Below, one piece after another: positions 28,354 to 37,066 of a stretch of DNA of 60,375 bases. Position numbers and translations under genes: made by a program. Numbering within the stretch: position 1 is the first letter of the stretch; every line of letters starts with the position of its first letter. The notes under the pieces were generated by a model. It saw nothing but the letters and a program-made list of their open reading frames with translations, had not been told where the DNA came from and searched no databases. The stretch is from Gammaproteobacteria bacterium (GTDB lineage: Bacteria > Pseudomonadota > Gammaproteobacteria > Legionellales > Legionellaceae), in contig JASBUO010000038.1 of NCBI GenBank assembly GCA_030147855.1, positions 1 through 60,375 of the forward strand. The letters are read 5' to 3'.

Positions 28354-28426
28354 AATATAATCTCGTTTATCTCAAAAATGTCAAAAGCAGTACATGTTTT
28401 GAAGAGGGAAGTCAACCTATACGTGC

Positions 28427-29770
28427 TTAAGCCATTTGGCAGGTATATGCCAATTCGTCATCGATATCCGCTGCCTTCAGTGAAGAGACATGATCGGCCG
28501 CTTTATCCCAAAATGAACTCATCTTGTGTCCCATATATTTTCTGGGAATGATACGATTGGGATTGGTTGTGAAGCCAAGCCCTGTATTTAAAGCTGCTTC
28601 CTCAAGTACTACGTCATCTTTTTTGGCATTAATGATTTTGATTTCACCATGATTCTTAACGTTTAGTATGGAATGAATGTTGCTAACAGAAAACAGCTCA
28701 CCTATCGTCGTATTAAGGAGCACGCGCGTTGGGAGATTCAACGGAATATTGACCGGTTTGTCAGTAAAAAGTAGCTGTAAAGACAACGCGAAACCGACAA
28801 CAGCACCTATGAGCGTTCCAGCAATAACGCCTATGAAAGCAACAATGCTACCGAGGGTACTCGCAAGAATATCAAAGCAGGTGTTTAAAAAACTTGATAT
28901 ACCATTAAATAGCAGATTTAACCCTCTTGCAATCTGTTTAAAACCAGGGATGAGTGTCAATAGGTAGCAAAATAAATAAGCGAATACTGTGAGCAGGCTG
29001 GTTAGAATAATGCCAACTGATGCAATAAGACCTGAAAGCCCTGTACCTGCCGCTATTCCCATGGTTGCAAAGGCTGCAATCGATGAGCCCAGCGGAAGAT
29101 GCCGTTCATACTTTTCTTTTAGCTCAGGTCTTGCATTAAATTGATAGTAGAGCAATGGTGCAATTGCAGCACTTAAGCTTGAGAACGAGCGCTCAACCGA
29201 TAAGTGGACAGGATGGCCTTCGTGATGCAGCCTTTGTGCAATATAGATTGCGATGCCGCCACCTAAAGAATATCCATGCAGTGTAATGTTTTTAGCCGGC
29301 ACACCGCTGTCAAGTAAAGCTTTAATTTGTTGGTATCCTGACTTTAGTAATGGGTCGAATCGGGTAATACCGTGGTATCGGCTAGCACCTGGGTAATCCC
29401 AGAAAATATGATTTTTATCAGGCACGCCTTCAAGTACTTCTGTAATATAGGCTGGATCTAGCGCATCTTGCGCATTACCTGCAAAGTAAATTTGGTACTG
29501 CTTTGTGTCTGGAATACCAGCAATCAATGTTTGAGCGCCGTTTTCGGCTCTTTCAAGTTTAAATCGATGAGGCGTGTGCGCTGAATAATCCGTAACTTTA
29601 TAAGGCTTGGGTGTCGGTTTGGTTGCCGTGAGTGCCGCTATTTTCAATAGATGTTTTCCAAAAGCTTCAGACAACATATTGGGTGTCATAAAACCCCTTT
29701 CCGGAAGAGAAAAAAATGCATCCGATAAAGGCTCTGGAAAGTGGAGGATTGAGGTGTTGGATACAGACAT
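28427..29770 (-). CDS. Alpha/beta hydrolase with membrane-spanning insert, paralogue 2
   Basis: A 447-residue paralogue of the previous gene with the same plan: IYFAGNAQDALDP, WDYPGASRY, LHGYSLGGG (Ser168), RSFSSL, then a hydrophobic insert (about 225-335). A C-terminal triad region follows with NAKKDD and a His in DKAADH near 425. By eye the two are roughly half identical, an old duplication. Neither has a bacterial secretion signal, and both end in a short polar tail with acidic residues, which would suit Dot/Icm export. A phospholipase or other lipid-directed activity is plausible but not shown. Confidence 0.75.
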   Translation of the reverse strand: MSVSNTSILHFPEPLSDAFFSLPERGFMTPNMLSEAFGKHLLKIAALTATKPTPKPYKVTDYSAHTPHRFKLERAENGAQTLIAGIPDTKQYQIYFAGNAQDALDPAYITEVLEGVPDKNHIFWDYPGASRYHGITRFDPLLKSGYQQIKALLDSGVPAKNITLHGYSLGGGIAIYIAQRLHHEGHPVHLSVERSFSSLSAAIAPLLYYQFNARPELKEKYERHLPLGSSIAAFATMGIAAGTGLSGLIASVGIILTSLLTVFAYLFCYLLTLIPGFKQIARGLNLLFNGISSFLNTCFDILASTLGSIVAFIGVIAGTLIGAVVGFALSLQLLFTDKPVNIPLNLPTRVLLNTTIGELFSVSNIHSILNVKNHGEIKIINAKKDDVVLEEAALNTGLGFTTNPNRIIPRKYMGHKMSSFWDKAADHVSSLKAADIDDELAYTCQMA

Positions 29771-29851
29771 ACAGCTATATATTGTTAAATTACAAGCCTG
29801 TAGTGTATTTTATATAAGCATTATAGTCAAGAACAAGTCTTTTTGAGGTGC

Positions 29852-29879
29852 TTGCTTTTGGTAGTACTTGTTGTATGAT
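29852..29879 (+). promoter_or_regulatory. Putative fadL-like gene promoter
   Basis: TTGCTT (29852-29857), a 16-bp spacer and TATGAT (29874-29879), about 100 bp before the ATG. It lies in the 209-bp divergent gap between the hydrolase and the porin genes. Consensus-based. Confidence 0.4.
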
Positions 29880-29979
29880 GATGAGCCTTTATTGATACAA
29901 CAAAATGCATGTTGCTTTGTGAGAGTTTGCCTTCAGAACCTCAAGAACATGCTACTCGTTATGCGCAAAGGAGATGTAG

Positions 29980-31371
29980 ATGGGGTACGCACTTAAAGGA
30001 ATGCAATCACTTGTTTACGGGATATCTTTATCTATTGCTTTAAGTGGGAGTGTGCTTGCAGGTGGGTTTTCGCTATACACTGAAGGCAGTGTTTCAGAGC
30101 TTGGTGTATTTGCTGCAGGGTCTGCCGCACAAGCGCCTGATCCATCCATTGGCTGGTATAATCCTGCAGGTTTGGTGCTGATGGCCGAAGATGGCATTGT
30201 GTTGAGTGGCGTAGGTGTTTTTCCAAATACAACCTTAACGGGCACGAGTACATTTAGAACAGATGACTATCTCCCTTATGTACAATCCTTTGATACCCTA
30301 AATGGTGGACGCAATGCACTGGTGCCTGCCTTGCATCTGGCACACCCTTTAGGCGAGCGTGCAGTGTTTGGGTTTAGCATTGTTTCACCCTTTGGACTTT
30401 CAACCGACTGGGGAAATGATTCTCCGCTTAGATATGCCGGTACGTTAACCGAATTATTAACCTTACTTGTATCGCCTGAAATCGGGGGGTACATTACCGA
30501 TAACCTGTCTATTGGTGTAGGGCTTGATTTAGAGTGGGCGCGTGTCACTTTCAATGCGGTTGCAGGCGATCCCGCAGGCCTACAATATTTGGAATCTTTT
30601 GGTGCGCCAGTGACCCCGACGTTTCTCGATTCACGTAGCGAAAATACAGGAAATTCTTTTGGCATTGGGTTTCATGCGGGGGTATTAGCTTTTTTTAATG
30701 ATGAGCACACACGTATAGGGCTTAACTTTCAATCAGCGGTCAATCATCGGTTTGACGGAAAAAGTACGCTATCTGGACGCTTGGCTGATCCTAATTTAAT
30801 GGATCCCACCGCAGTTTACACCTCAGATACATTAAGCAGTAATGATACACGGCTACCAAGCATTACAACTTTAAGTGCATATCAGGATATAACAGACCAC
30901 TGGGTTGTGCTGGGCTCTTTGGTTTATACTGGCTGGAGCGTATTTAAAAAGACACAACTTGATAATGTTGCAGGGTTTAATATAGATGAAAGTACGCAAG
31001 GCCTGGTTACCATTGTAACCGATCAAAATTATCGTAATGCCTGGCGTTTTGCGCTAGGTGCTTTGTATGACGTGAATGAGCATTGGACCCTTCGTATTGG
31101 GGGCGGTTATGACCAAACACCAACAGTGGATGCCGAGCGCGATGTACGCCTGCCTGACATGGACCGATGGGCAATTGCATGTGGTCTGCATTATCAGCCA
31201 CGGCCAACGATTGGGTTTGATTTTGGTTATGTGTATCTGTGGGGTGCTGGCAGAGCATCTGTACATAAAACACAGATCTTTAATAACCAGTCAAATGTGA
31301 CAGTAGATGCATGGGGAAGTAATCATGCACAACTCGGTGGTTTGCAAGCGGTATGGAAACCGCTTGATTAA
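29980..31371 (+). CDS. fadL: FadL-family outer-membrane transport protein
   Basis: A 463-residue outer-membrane beta-barrel for uptake of long-chain fatty acids or other hydrophobic compounds. The signal peptide ends near residue 27 (ALSGSVLAGG). The mature N-terminus GFSLYTEGSVSELGVFAAGSAAQAPDPSIGWYNPAGL is the FadL hatch pattern with the conserved NPAGL. Amphipathic strands rich in aromatic residues run to the end. AAAGGAG lies before ATG 29980. The acyl-CoA ligase fadD is close by on the other strand, so together they could import and activate host fatty acids. Confidence 0.88.
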   Translation: MGYALKGMQSLVYGISLSIALSGSVLAGGFSLYTEGSVSELGVFAAGSAAQAPDPSIGWYNPAGLVLMAEDGIVLSGVGVFPNTTLTGTSTFRTDDYLPYVQSFDTLNGGRNALVPALHLAHPLGERAVFGFSIVSPFGLSTDWGNDSPLRYAGTLTELLTLLVSPEIGGYITDNLSIGVGLDLEWARVTFNAVAGDPAGLQYLESFGAPVTPTFLDSRSENTGNSFGIGFHAGVLAFFNDEHTRIGLNFQSAVNHRFDGKSTLSGRLADPNLMDPTAVYTSDTLSSNDTRLPSITTLSAYQDITDHWVVLGSLVYTGWSVFKKTQLDNVAGFNIDESTQGLVTIVTDQNYRNAWRFALGALYDVNEHWTLRIGGGYDQTPTVDAERDVRLPDMDRWAIACGLHYQPRPTIGFDFGYVYLWGAGRASVHKTQIFNNQSNVTVDAWGSNHAQLGGLQAVWKPLD

Positions 31372-31391
31372 TATATGCGGGATAGCCTGGA

Positions 31392-31784
31392 TTAGTCTTT
31401 GCGTAGGGTACTTTCTGCAGGCCCATTCACTATCATACTATAGCCGTTTGCATGAAGTGATTTAGGTGCAATTTCGCCTGTATTTAAGTCAACGGTTACT
31501 GTGCCAAGCTCAACAGGGTGGTCTGTATCAGTCCCTAATTTAATGAGAGCAGGACACTTATTATTGGTAATGTGACCAAAGCATGCCATTCTTACAGATG
31601 CCCACATAACACGGCTGACAGAATTAGCTTTGGTTGGGTGCTGCGAGGGGATGGTACCTGCAACAAATGCATTCGACTCAAGGTTTGTTTCATTATGCGT
31701 AATAAGCACTTTAGGCGGTACTGCAAGGGCGAGCGTTGAACTAAGGCTTAATGTAATTGCTGAGCACAAGGTTATTTTTTTCAT
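31392..31784 (-). CDS. Small secreted protein, unknown
   Basis: A 130-residue protein with a clear signal peptide (MKKITLCSAITLSLSSTLALA, cleavage about 21). The mature part is about 109 residues, with a Cys pair (MACFGH and NKCPAL, about 68 and 76) that could form a disulfide. It has a beta-rich C-terminal half (ELGTVTVDLNTGEI). GAAGGAG is well placed upstream. No family recognised. It is convergent with fadL, 20 bp away. Confidence 0.7.
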   Translation of the reverse strand: MKKITLCSAITLSLSSTLALAVPPKVLITHNETNLESNAFVAGTIPSQHPTKANSVSRVMWASVRMACFGHITNNKCPALIKLGTDTDHPVELGTVTVDLNTGEIAPKSLHANGYSMIVNGPAESTLRKD

Positions 31785-31816
31785 GTATTCTCCTTCATTA
31801 TTTATAATAGTCGGCC

Positions 31817-31845
31817 ACTATAGGTGAGTTTTTACCAATGGACAA
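31817..31845 (-). promoter_or_regulatory. Putative promoter of the small secreted protein gene
   Basis: On the minus strand TTGTCC (31840-31845), a 17-bp spacer and TATAGT (31817-31822). The -10 lies in a small hairpin (ATAGT with ACTAT) that could also influence fadD transcript ends. Confidence 0.45.
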
Positions 31846-31858
31846 GGCTGCTATTATA

Positions 31859-33514
31859 TTATTTCAGTTTACGGCGGAGTACTTTCCCTACATTTGTTTT
31901 TGGAAGTTCATTATAAAAAGCGAGTACTTTGGGGACCTTATAGGCAGTTAGGTGTTTTCTGCAATGTGCAATGACTTGCTCTTCGGTGAGAGATGGGTCG
32001 CGCTTTACAATACATGCCTTCACAGCTTCACCACCTGCTTTGTCTTCAACGCCCACAACACCAACTTCTAGCACGCCTGGCATAAGACCTATGATTTGCT
32101 CAACTTCATTAGGATAGACGTTAAAACCTGAAATCAAAATCATGTCTTTTTTTCTATCTACCAAATAAACAAAGCCCTTTTTATCGAGTTTAGCGACATC
32201 TCCGGTACGTAAAAACCCATCAGGCCAGAAAACAAGGCTTGTTTCATCAGCTCTTTGCCAGTACCCAGACATCACTTGTGGCCCCTTAATACAGAGCTCG
32301 CCAGATTCACCAACCGCTAAATCATTACCGTTTTCATCACGAATAGCAATGTCAGTCGAGGGTAGGGGAAGACCGATGCTACCATTATATGTTTTAAGCG
32401 TTAATGGATTAATGGTTGCAGCAGGACTTGTTTCCGTAAGGCCATAGGCCTCAAGAATGTGGGTATCTGTTTTTTTGACCCATTGTTCAGCAACGCTTTT
32501 TTGCAGCGCCATGCCACCTGAGAGTACGAGGCGAAGCTTTGAAAAATCAATGTCAGTAAATTTGGGGTGATTGAGCAATGCATTAAAGAGCGTATTTACT
32601 CCTGTAAGCGCTGTGAAGCCGCTGTGTTTGATGGCACTAATAAAACCTTTTATATCTCTTGGATTTGTGATGAGAATATTAGTAGCCCCAGCTTTCAAAA
32701 ATGTTAAGCAGTTTGCTGTGAGCGAAAAAATATGATACAGCGGTAGTGCTGTCACAATAATATCATCTTGGCTAATGCCAACAGGCGTAATCCAGGCGAA
32801 GGCTTGCATGACATTCGCAACTAAATTACCGTGCGTCAGCATGGCACCTTTAGATACACCAGTCGTGCCACCAGTATATTGAATAAAAGCCAGATTTTCA
32901 TGACTGAGTGGCGGAGAAGAAAATGGTTTTTTACGACCCATTACAAGGGCTTTTCGAAAAGAAATGGCCTGCTTAATGTGGTAGGCCGGCACTTGTTTTT
33001 TTAGGTATTTTAATATCGCATTAATGACAACACGCTTTACAGGCGCGAGTATATCTCCTACTTCAGTGACAATAACGTGCTTTAACCGAGGCATATTGGG
33101 AAGGGCTTTTTCAACCGTGCTTGCAAAGTTTGCGAGTACAATAATAGCTTCGGCGCGTGAGTCATTGATCTGATAGCTAACTTCATCAGCTGTGTAGAGT
33201 GGATTTGTGTTAACAACCACATAGCCCGCACGCAAGATAGCAAACAAAGCGACCGGATATTGCAATACATTGGGCAACATAATGGCAACACGTGCACCCT
33301 GTTTGAGACCAAGGCTTTGTAAGTAAGCGGAGAAAGCACGACTTAATGTTTCGAGCTCAGCATAAGAAAGTTTGTGGCCGAAGTTGATATATGCAGTTCT
33401 TTCTTTGTGAAGCTGGCATACTTCATCGAATAAAGCCGTGAGGGAGGTGTAGGCATTAACATCAATGGTGTGGGGAATGCCATCTGGATATTGTTCCAGC
33501 CACAATTTATCCAC
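31859..33514 (-). CDS. fadD: Long-chain fatty-acid-CoA ligase
   Basis: A 551-residue AMP-forming acyl-CoA synthetase that activates fatty acids as acyl-CoA for beta-oxidation or phospholipid synthesis. The P-loop is YTGGTTGVSKGAMLTH (about 213). The adenylate motif is EAYGLTETSPAA (about 355), and GFLRTGDVAKLDKKGFVYLVDRKKDMI (about 430) is the FadD signature. The C-terminal catalytic Lys lies in TNVGKVLRRKLK. It is close to the FadL-like porin. It is divergent from minC, with 56 bp between them. Confidence 0.95.
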   Translation of the reverse strand: MDKLWLEQYPDGIPHTIDVNAYTSLTALFDEVCQLHKERTAYINFGHKLSYAELETLSRAFSAYLQSLGLKQGARVAIMLPNVLQYPVALFAILRAGYVVVNTNPLYTADEVSYQINDSRAEAIIVLANFASTVEKALPNMPRLKHVIVTEVGDILAPVKRVVINAILKYLKKQVPAYHIKQAISFRKALVMGRKKPFSSPPLSHENLAFIQYTGGTTGVSKGAMLTHGNLVANVMQAFAWITPVGISQDDIIVTALPLYHIFSLTANCLTFLKAGATNILITNPRDIKGFISAIKHSGFTALTGVNTLFNALLNHPKFTDIDFSKLRLVLSGGMALQKSVAEQWVKKTDTHILEAYGLTETSPAATINPLTLKTYNGSIGLPLPSTDIAIRDENGNDLAVGESGELCIKGPQVMSGYWQRADETSLVFWPDGFLRTGDVAKLDKKGFVYLVDRKKDMILISGFNVYPNEVEQIIGLMPGVLEVGVVGVEDKAGGEAVKACIVKRDPSLTEEQVIAHCRKHLTAYKVPKVLAFYNELPKTNVGKVLRRKLK

Positions 33515-33570
33515 GTTGTTGACCTTTTGTTAGAAATTGGTGCGTGATAGTATAAACAAAAAAAACGCGT

Positions 33571-34296
33571 ATGGGTATTAGTGGTATGTTAGATAATATG
33601 TTGAAATTAAAAGCATTTAAATTAAAGGGTCGGTTATACACTTTAACGGTGCTCCAAGTGCTTGATACTGATATTGCAGCGTTTAATGCGCAATTGGAGG
33701 CATTGGTGAAGGAGGCGCCCCGTCTTTTTGAGCAGGCTCCTATTGTATTGGACTGTACAGATTTACCAGAGGCAACTATCGATTTATCAGCATTATGCGA
33801 CGCTGTGCGAGCACATGGCTTATTTCCTGTGGCGGTCCAAGGCGGGAGTGCCCTATTTCGCGAGCGTGCGGTAACCGCGGGACTTGCAACGCTTCGTTCT
33901 TCTGCGACCCAAGATAAACGCGTGGTTGAAGATAAGGTGATACCAACCGCTAAAGAAGAAAAAGCGCCGTCACACAGTGCGCAAACTAAGCTGATTACAA
34001 CCCCTGTGCGCTCAGGGCAGCAGATTGTAAGTCAGGGTGACTTAATTGTGACAGCTTCTGTTGGGCATGGAGCCGAGCTATTGGCTGAAGGAAATATCCA
34101 TATTTATGGGACGTTAAGAGGGCGTGTGCTTGCGGGTATTTCTGGTAATCAGTCAGCACGCATTTTTTGCCAGTCATTTGATCCCGAATTGATTGCCATA
34201 GCAGGCATCTATCGTTTGCCTGAAACGATGGAGTCTTGTGAGCACCCATGTCAGGTGCTTTTAAAAGGCGAACGAATTGATATTGAACAATTATGA
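33571..34296 (+). CDS. minC: Septum site-determining protein MinC
   Basis: MinC blocks FtsZ ring formation away from mid-cell. The N-terminal FtsZ-binding domain (about 10-100) has FKLKGRLYTLTVLQV. The C-terminal beta-helix, which dimerises and binds MinD, has the family motif VRSGQQIVSQGDLIV and then GNIHIYGTLRGRVLAG. The latter is the conserved YGxxRGRxxAG. The 241-residue length is normal. The start could be ATG 33571, 33586 or 33598. minD and minE, usually adjacent, are not here; instead lpxH overlaps the stop. Confidence 0.93.
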   Translation: MGISGMLDNMLKLKAFKLKGRLYTLTVLQVLDTDIAAFNAQLEALVKEAPRLFEQAPIVLDCTDLPEATIDLSALCDAVRAHGLFPVAVQGGSALFRERAVTAGLATLRSSATQDKRVVEDKVIPTAKEEKAPSHSAQTKLITTPVRSGQQIVSQGDLIVTASVGHGAELLAEGNIHIYGTLRGRVLAGISGNQSARIFCQSFDPELIAIAGIYRLPETMESCEHPCQVLLKGERIDIEQL

Positions 34297-35027
34297 TGGA
34301 TGCCGTTTTTATTTCAGACTTACATCTGCATCCAGATAGGCCAGATATTTTAGCGCGATTTAAACGGTTTTTAGAATGGGTGCCAACGCACACAAAAAAC
34401 CTCTATATTTTGGGTGACTTTTTGCACGTTTGGGCGGGCGACGACACGTCAAATGCTTGGAGCAATAGTATTGCAGCATCTCTTGCCGATTTAAATGCCA
34501 AAGGCATGCGTGTCTATTTTATGCGGGGCAATCGTGATTTTTTGCTAGGCGATGCTTTTTTTAAGCGGGGGCAATTGATAGCCTTGGAAGAGCCAGCTTT
34601 TATTGAGCTGGGTGGAGCGCGTGTTGTATTAGTTCATGGCGATAGATACTGCACAAACGATATCGCACATCAATGGTTTCGTCGCATTACCCGCAGTCGG
34701 TGGTTTGCTTGTCTTTTTTTGAAATTGCCAGAGTGGTTGCGTACGCGTATTGTCATGGGGGTGCGTTCGAATAGTGCTAGCAACACAGGCAATAAATTAG
34801 ACAAAATGGATGTTGTACCACAAACACTCATCAAGCATTTAAATGAGCAAGGCGCACGTATTGTCGTTCACGGACACACACACAAGCCAGGGCTTGTGAA
34901 ACATCAGGCAGGCGAAGACGTGTATTATCAATATGTATTGAGTGATTGGGATGCGCCGCCCTCTTTATTGTGCTACGATAAGGCAAAAGGTTTTAATTTT
35001 ATTCTTTTCGGAGAAGGACATGGGTGA
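34293..35027 (+). CDS. lpxH: UDP-2,3-diacylglucosamine diphosphatase
   Basis: LpxH hydrolyses UDP-2,3-diacylglucosamine to lipid X in lipid A synthesis. The calcineurin-like metallophosphoesterase motifs are present: FISDLHLHP, LGDFLHVWAGDD, MRGNRDFLLG, LVHGDRYCTND and HGHTHKPG. It has 244 residues and acts at the inner face of the membrane. Its ATG overlaps the minC stop (ATGA). The next gene starts within its last eight bases, so the three are probably one operon. Confidence 0.96.
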   Translation: MMDAVFISDLHLHPDRPDILARFKRFLEWVPTHTKNLYILGDFLHVWAGDDTSNAWSNSIAASLADLNAKGMRVYFMRGNRDFLLGDAFFKRGQLIALEEPAFIELGGARVVLVHGDRYCTNDIAHQWFRRITRSRWFACLFLKLPEWLRTRIVMGVRSNSASNTGNKLDKMDVVPQTLIKHLNEQGARIVVHGHTHKPGLVKHQAGEDVYYQYVLSDWDAPPSLLCYDKAKGFNFILFGEGHG

Positions 35028-35961
35028 TAAAAACAAACAAAAGTCAGGTGGCGTTGATGCGCTTCGCAAAGCAAAAGAGGCGCATGAGAGTTTACAAGAT
35101 GCGATAAAAGATGCGCGCTACAAAGAAAAAATTTATGCGGAGCGTCAAGAGCGAGCTGCAAGACAACTTAAAGCGCAACAAATGGAAGCGGAGCGTGCTC
35201 AAAGAGAGGCGCTTGAAAGTAAACCACAAGAAGAGGCGCAAAAAAAGAAAGCAGAGATAGCGCTGAATGAGTTTCGCCGTGCTAGTAAAGAGCTTTGTGA
35301 ATCAGGGGTTCAGGGGTACGATCGCTTTGATACCTCGGCCAATAAAATTCTGCAATGGTCGGTACTGGGTGCGAAAACAATCAGCGAAAAATATCAACCG
35401 TGGACTACGATAGGAAAATTGGCACTAGCGCTTGGAAGAGGCGCTGTGAACGTCGCTGGGATGATAGGTCAAAAACTAGGTGACTCAGTCGAAGACTTGA
35501 TGAGATTTCGCCGAGAAAAAGGTGAGGTAGATACTGATATTGGAAATATTAATACTTCAGAAATGGTAGAGGTGGACCACGAAGGGCGCTTACAGTTTCC
35601 TGTAAAGTTTAAAGATATCCCAGGCAATGAACGTATACCGGATGAAATTGCAGATTATCAAGACCAGTTATTCCAAGCCTCGATTGCAGTGCTACTTCAG
35701 CACGAAGGGTATAAACTTGATGATAATGGTGCTTATATTTATTCTGATAAACGTCCGGGTAGAGAAGCTGTTTTGGGTGAAAAATTAGAGCCTTCTGATT
35801 TTGAAACAATATTGGGAGCGCAGCCACCCGAAAAAATTAGTGCTATTTATCGTGAAGCGCATCGGCGAGTTGAGGCAAATATGCCACCCATTTTAGACCA
35901 TGGTATACCAGAACATGATAGTGATCATACGAATACAGGTGGTGGTTTTAGACCTAGGTGA
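35020..35961 (+). CDS. Unrecognised coiled-coil protein with GYDRFD motif
   Basis: A 313-residue protein; I place the start at ATG 35020 behind GGAGAAGG, not at the longer in-frame codon inside lpxH. Residues about 12-90 are a charged coiled coil rich in Lys, Glu, Gln and Ala. Then comes ESGVQGYDRFD (94-104), followed by a helical, Gly/Ala-containing stretch (about 130-155) that might touch a membrane. An acidic beta region and a Gly-rich tail ending FRPR complete it. The motif resembles SIRGYDRWD in the small protein at 16064-16255. It is inserted between lpxH and tsaD. It is a candidate effector or lineage-specific protein. Function unknown. Confidence 0.7.
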   Translation: MGDKNKQKSGGVDALRKAKEAHESLQDAIKDARYKEKIYAERQERAARQLKAQQMEAERAQREALESKPQEEAQKKKAEIALNEFRRASKELCESGVQGYDRFDTSANKILQWSVLGAKTISEKYQPWTTIGKLALALGRGAVNVAGMIGQKLGDSVEDLMRFRREKGEVDTDIGNINTSEMVEVDHEGRLQFPVKFKDIPGNERIPDEIADYQDQLFQASIAVLLQHEGYKLDDNGAYIYSDKRPGREAVLGEKLEPSDFETILGAQPPEKISAIYREAHRRVEANMPPILDHGIPEHDSDHTNTGGGFRPR

Positions 35962-35967
35962 AATTGA

Positions 35968-36999
35968 ATGCGCGTTTTAGGAATTGAATCATCTTGTGAT
36001 GAAACTGGTGTTGCTTTGTATTGTGCCAAGTCAGGACTTTTGGCACATGCTCTTCACTCCCAGATAAAAACACACCGTGCTTTTGGTGGAGTTGTACCAG
36101 AGCTTGCCTCGCGCAATCACGTGCAGCACATTGTGACGTTGGTTGAAATAGTATTAAAGAAGGCTCACCTTAAAAAGTCAGACATTGATGCCATTGCGTA
36201 TACTACAGGCCCAGGCCTTATGGGTGCACTACTGGTTGGTGCATCGTTTGCCAAGAGCCTGAGCTTTGCGTTGGGCATTCCATCACTTGCAGTACACCAT
36301 TTGGAAGCACATCTTTTAGCGGCACAGCTTGACTCACCTGCACTTGATTTTCCATTTACGGCACTGCTTGTATCGGGTGGGCACACACAACTCATAGAAG
36401 CACGCGCTTTAGGCGATTATGCACTGCTGGGTGAAACCTTAGATGATGCTGTGGGAGAAGCCTTTGATAAAACGGCCAAGCTCATGGGGTTTGAGTATCC
36501 TGGTGGGCCTTTGCTTGCAGCACTTGCTGATAAAGCGTCTCTTATAACAGATCTACCCGAAGTTGCACCTTTTCCACGCCCTATGCTCGATAGACCGGGT
36601 TTTGATTTTAGTTTTAGTGGCTTAAAAACACATGCGATGATGGCATGGAAAAAAAGCAATCAAACTGAGCAAGATAAAATGTCCATTGCCAAAGCTTTTC
36701 AAGATGCAGTGATTGAGACACTTTGGGTTAAAACAGAGCGTGCACTGGTAGATACGGGTGGCACACACTTGGTTGTGGCAGGTGGCGTTGGAGCAAATCG
36801 CGCACTGCGGACATTGTTTATTGACAAGATGCAGGAGCGTGGGGGAGAAGTGTATTTTCCTCGTTTAGAGTATTGTACTGATAATGGCGCAATGGTTGCG
36901 TACACAGGGTGCTTGCACCTGATGCAGGGGGCATGCGATACGAGCCATGCCATTGAAGTGCATGCACGATTACCGTTTTTTGATAAGGCTCGCGATTAG
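35968..36999 (+). CDS. tsaD: tRNA N6-adenosine threonylcarbamoyltransferase TsaD
   Basis: TsaD transfers the threonylcarbamoyl group to A37 of ANN-decoding tRNAs, with TsaB, TsaC and TsaE. The 343 residues have LGIESSCDETGVAL at the start, the metal-binding HxxxH in VHHLEAHLL (about 111-115) and LLVSGGHTQL. GEAFDKTAKLMG and AGGVGANRALR also match. This is the ASKHA-fold Kae1 family. tsaD is often next to rpsU; here it follows an unknown gene. Confidence 0.97.
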   Translation: MRVLGIESSCDETGVALYCAKSGLLAHALHSQIKTHRAFGGVVPELASRNHVQHIVTLVEIVLKKAHLKKSDIDAIAYTTGPGLMGALLVGASFAKSLSFALGIPSLAVHHLEAHLLAAQLDSPALDFPFTALLVSGGHTQLIEARALGDYALLGETLDDAVGEAFDKTAKLMGFEYPGGPLLAALADKASLITDLPEVAPFPRPMLDRPGFDFSFSGLKTHAMMAWKKSNQTEQDKMSIAKAFQDAVIETLWVKTERALVDTGGTHLVVAGGVGANRALRTLFIDKMQERGGEVYFPRLEYCTDNGAMVAYTGCLHLMQGACDTSHAIEVHARLPFFDKARD

Positions 37000-37012
37000 A
37001 CACACAAGCGGT

Positions 37013-37036
37013 GCTTCTCCTATTGGTGGGAGAAGC
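37013..37036. other. Hairpin between convergent tsaD and plsY
   Basis: GCTTCTCC (37013-37020) pairs with GGAGAAGC (37029-37036) around an 8-nt loop. No T-tract follows on either strand, so it is not a canonical terminator. It may still limit read-through between the convergent genes. Confidence 0.45.
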
Positions 37037-37066
37037 TGTTGCGAGGTGGATGATGAGGATAAATAG

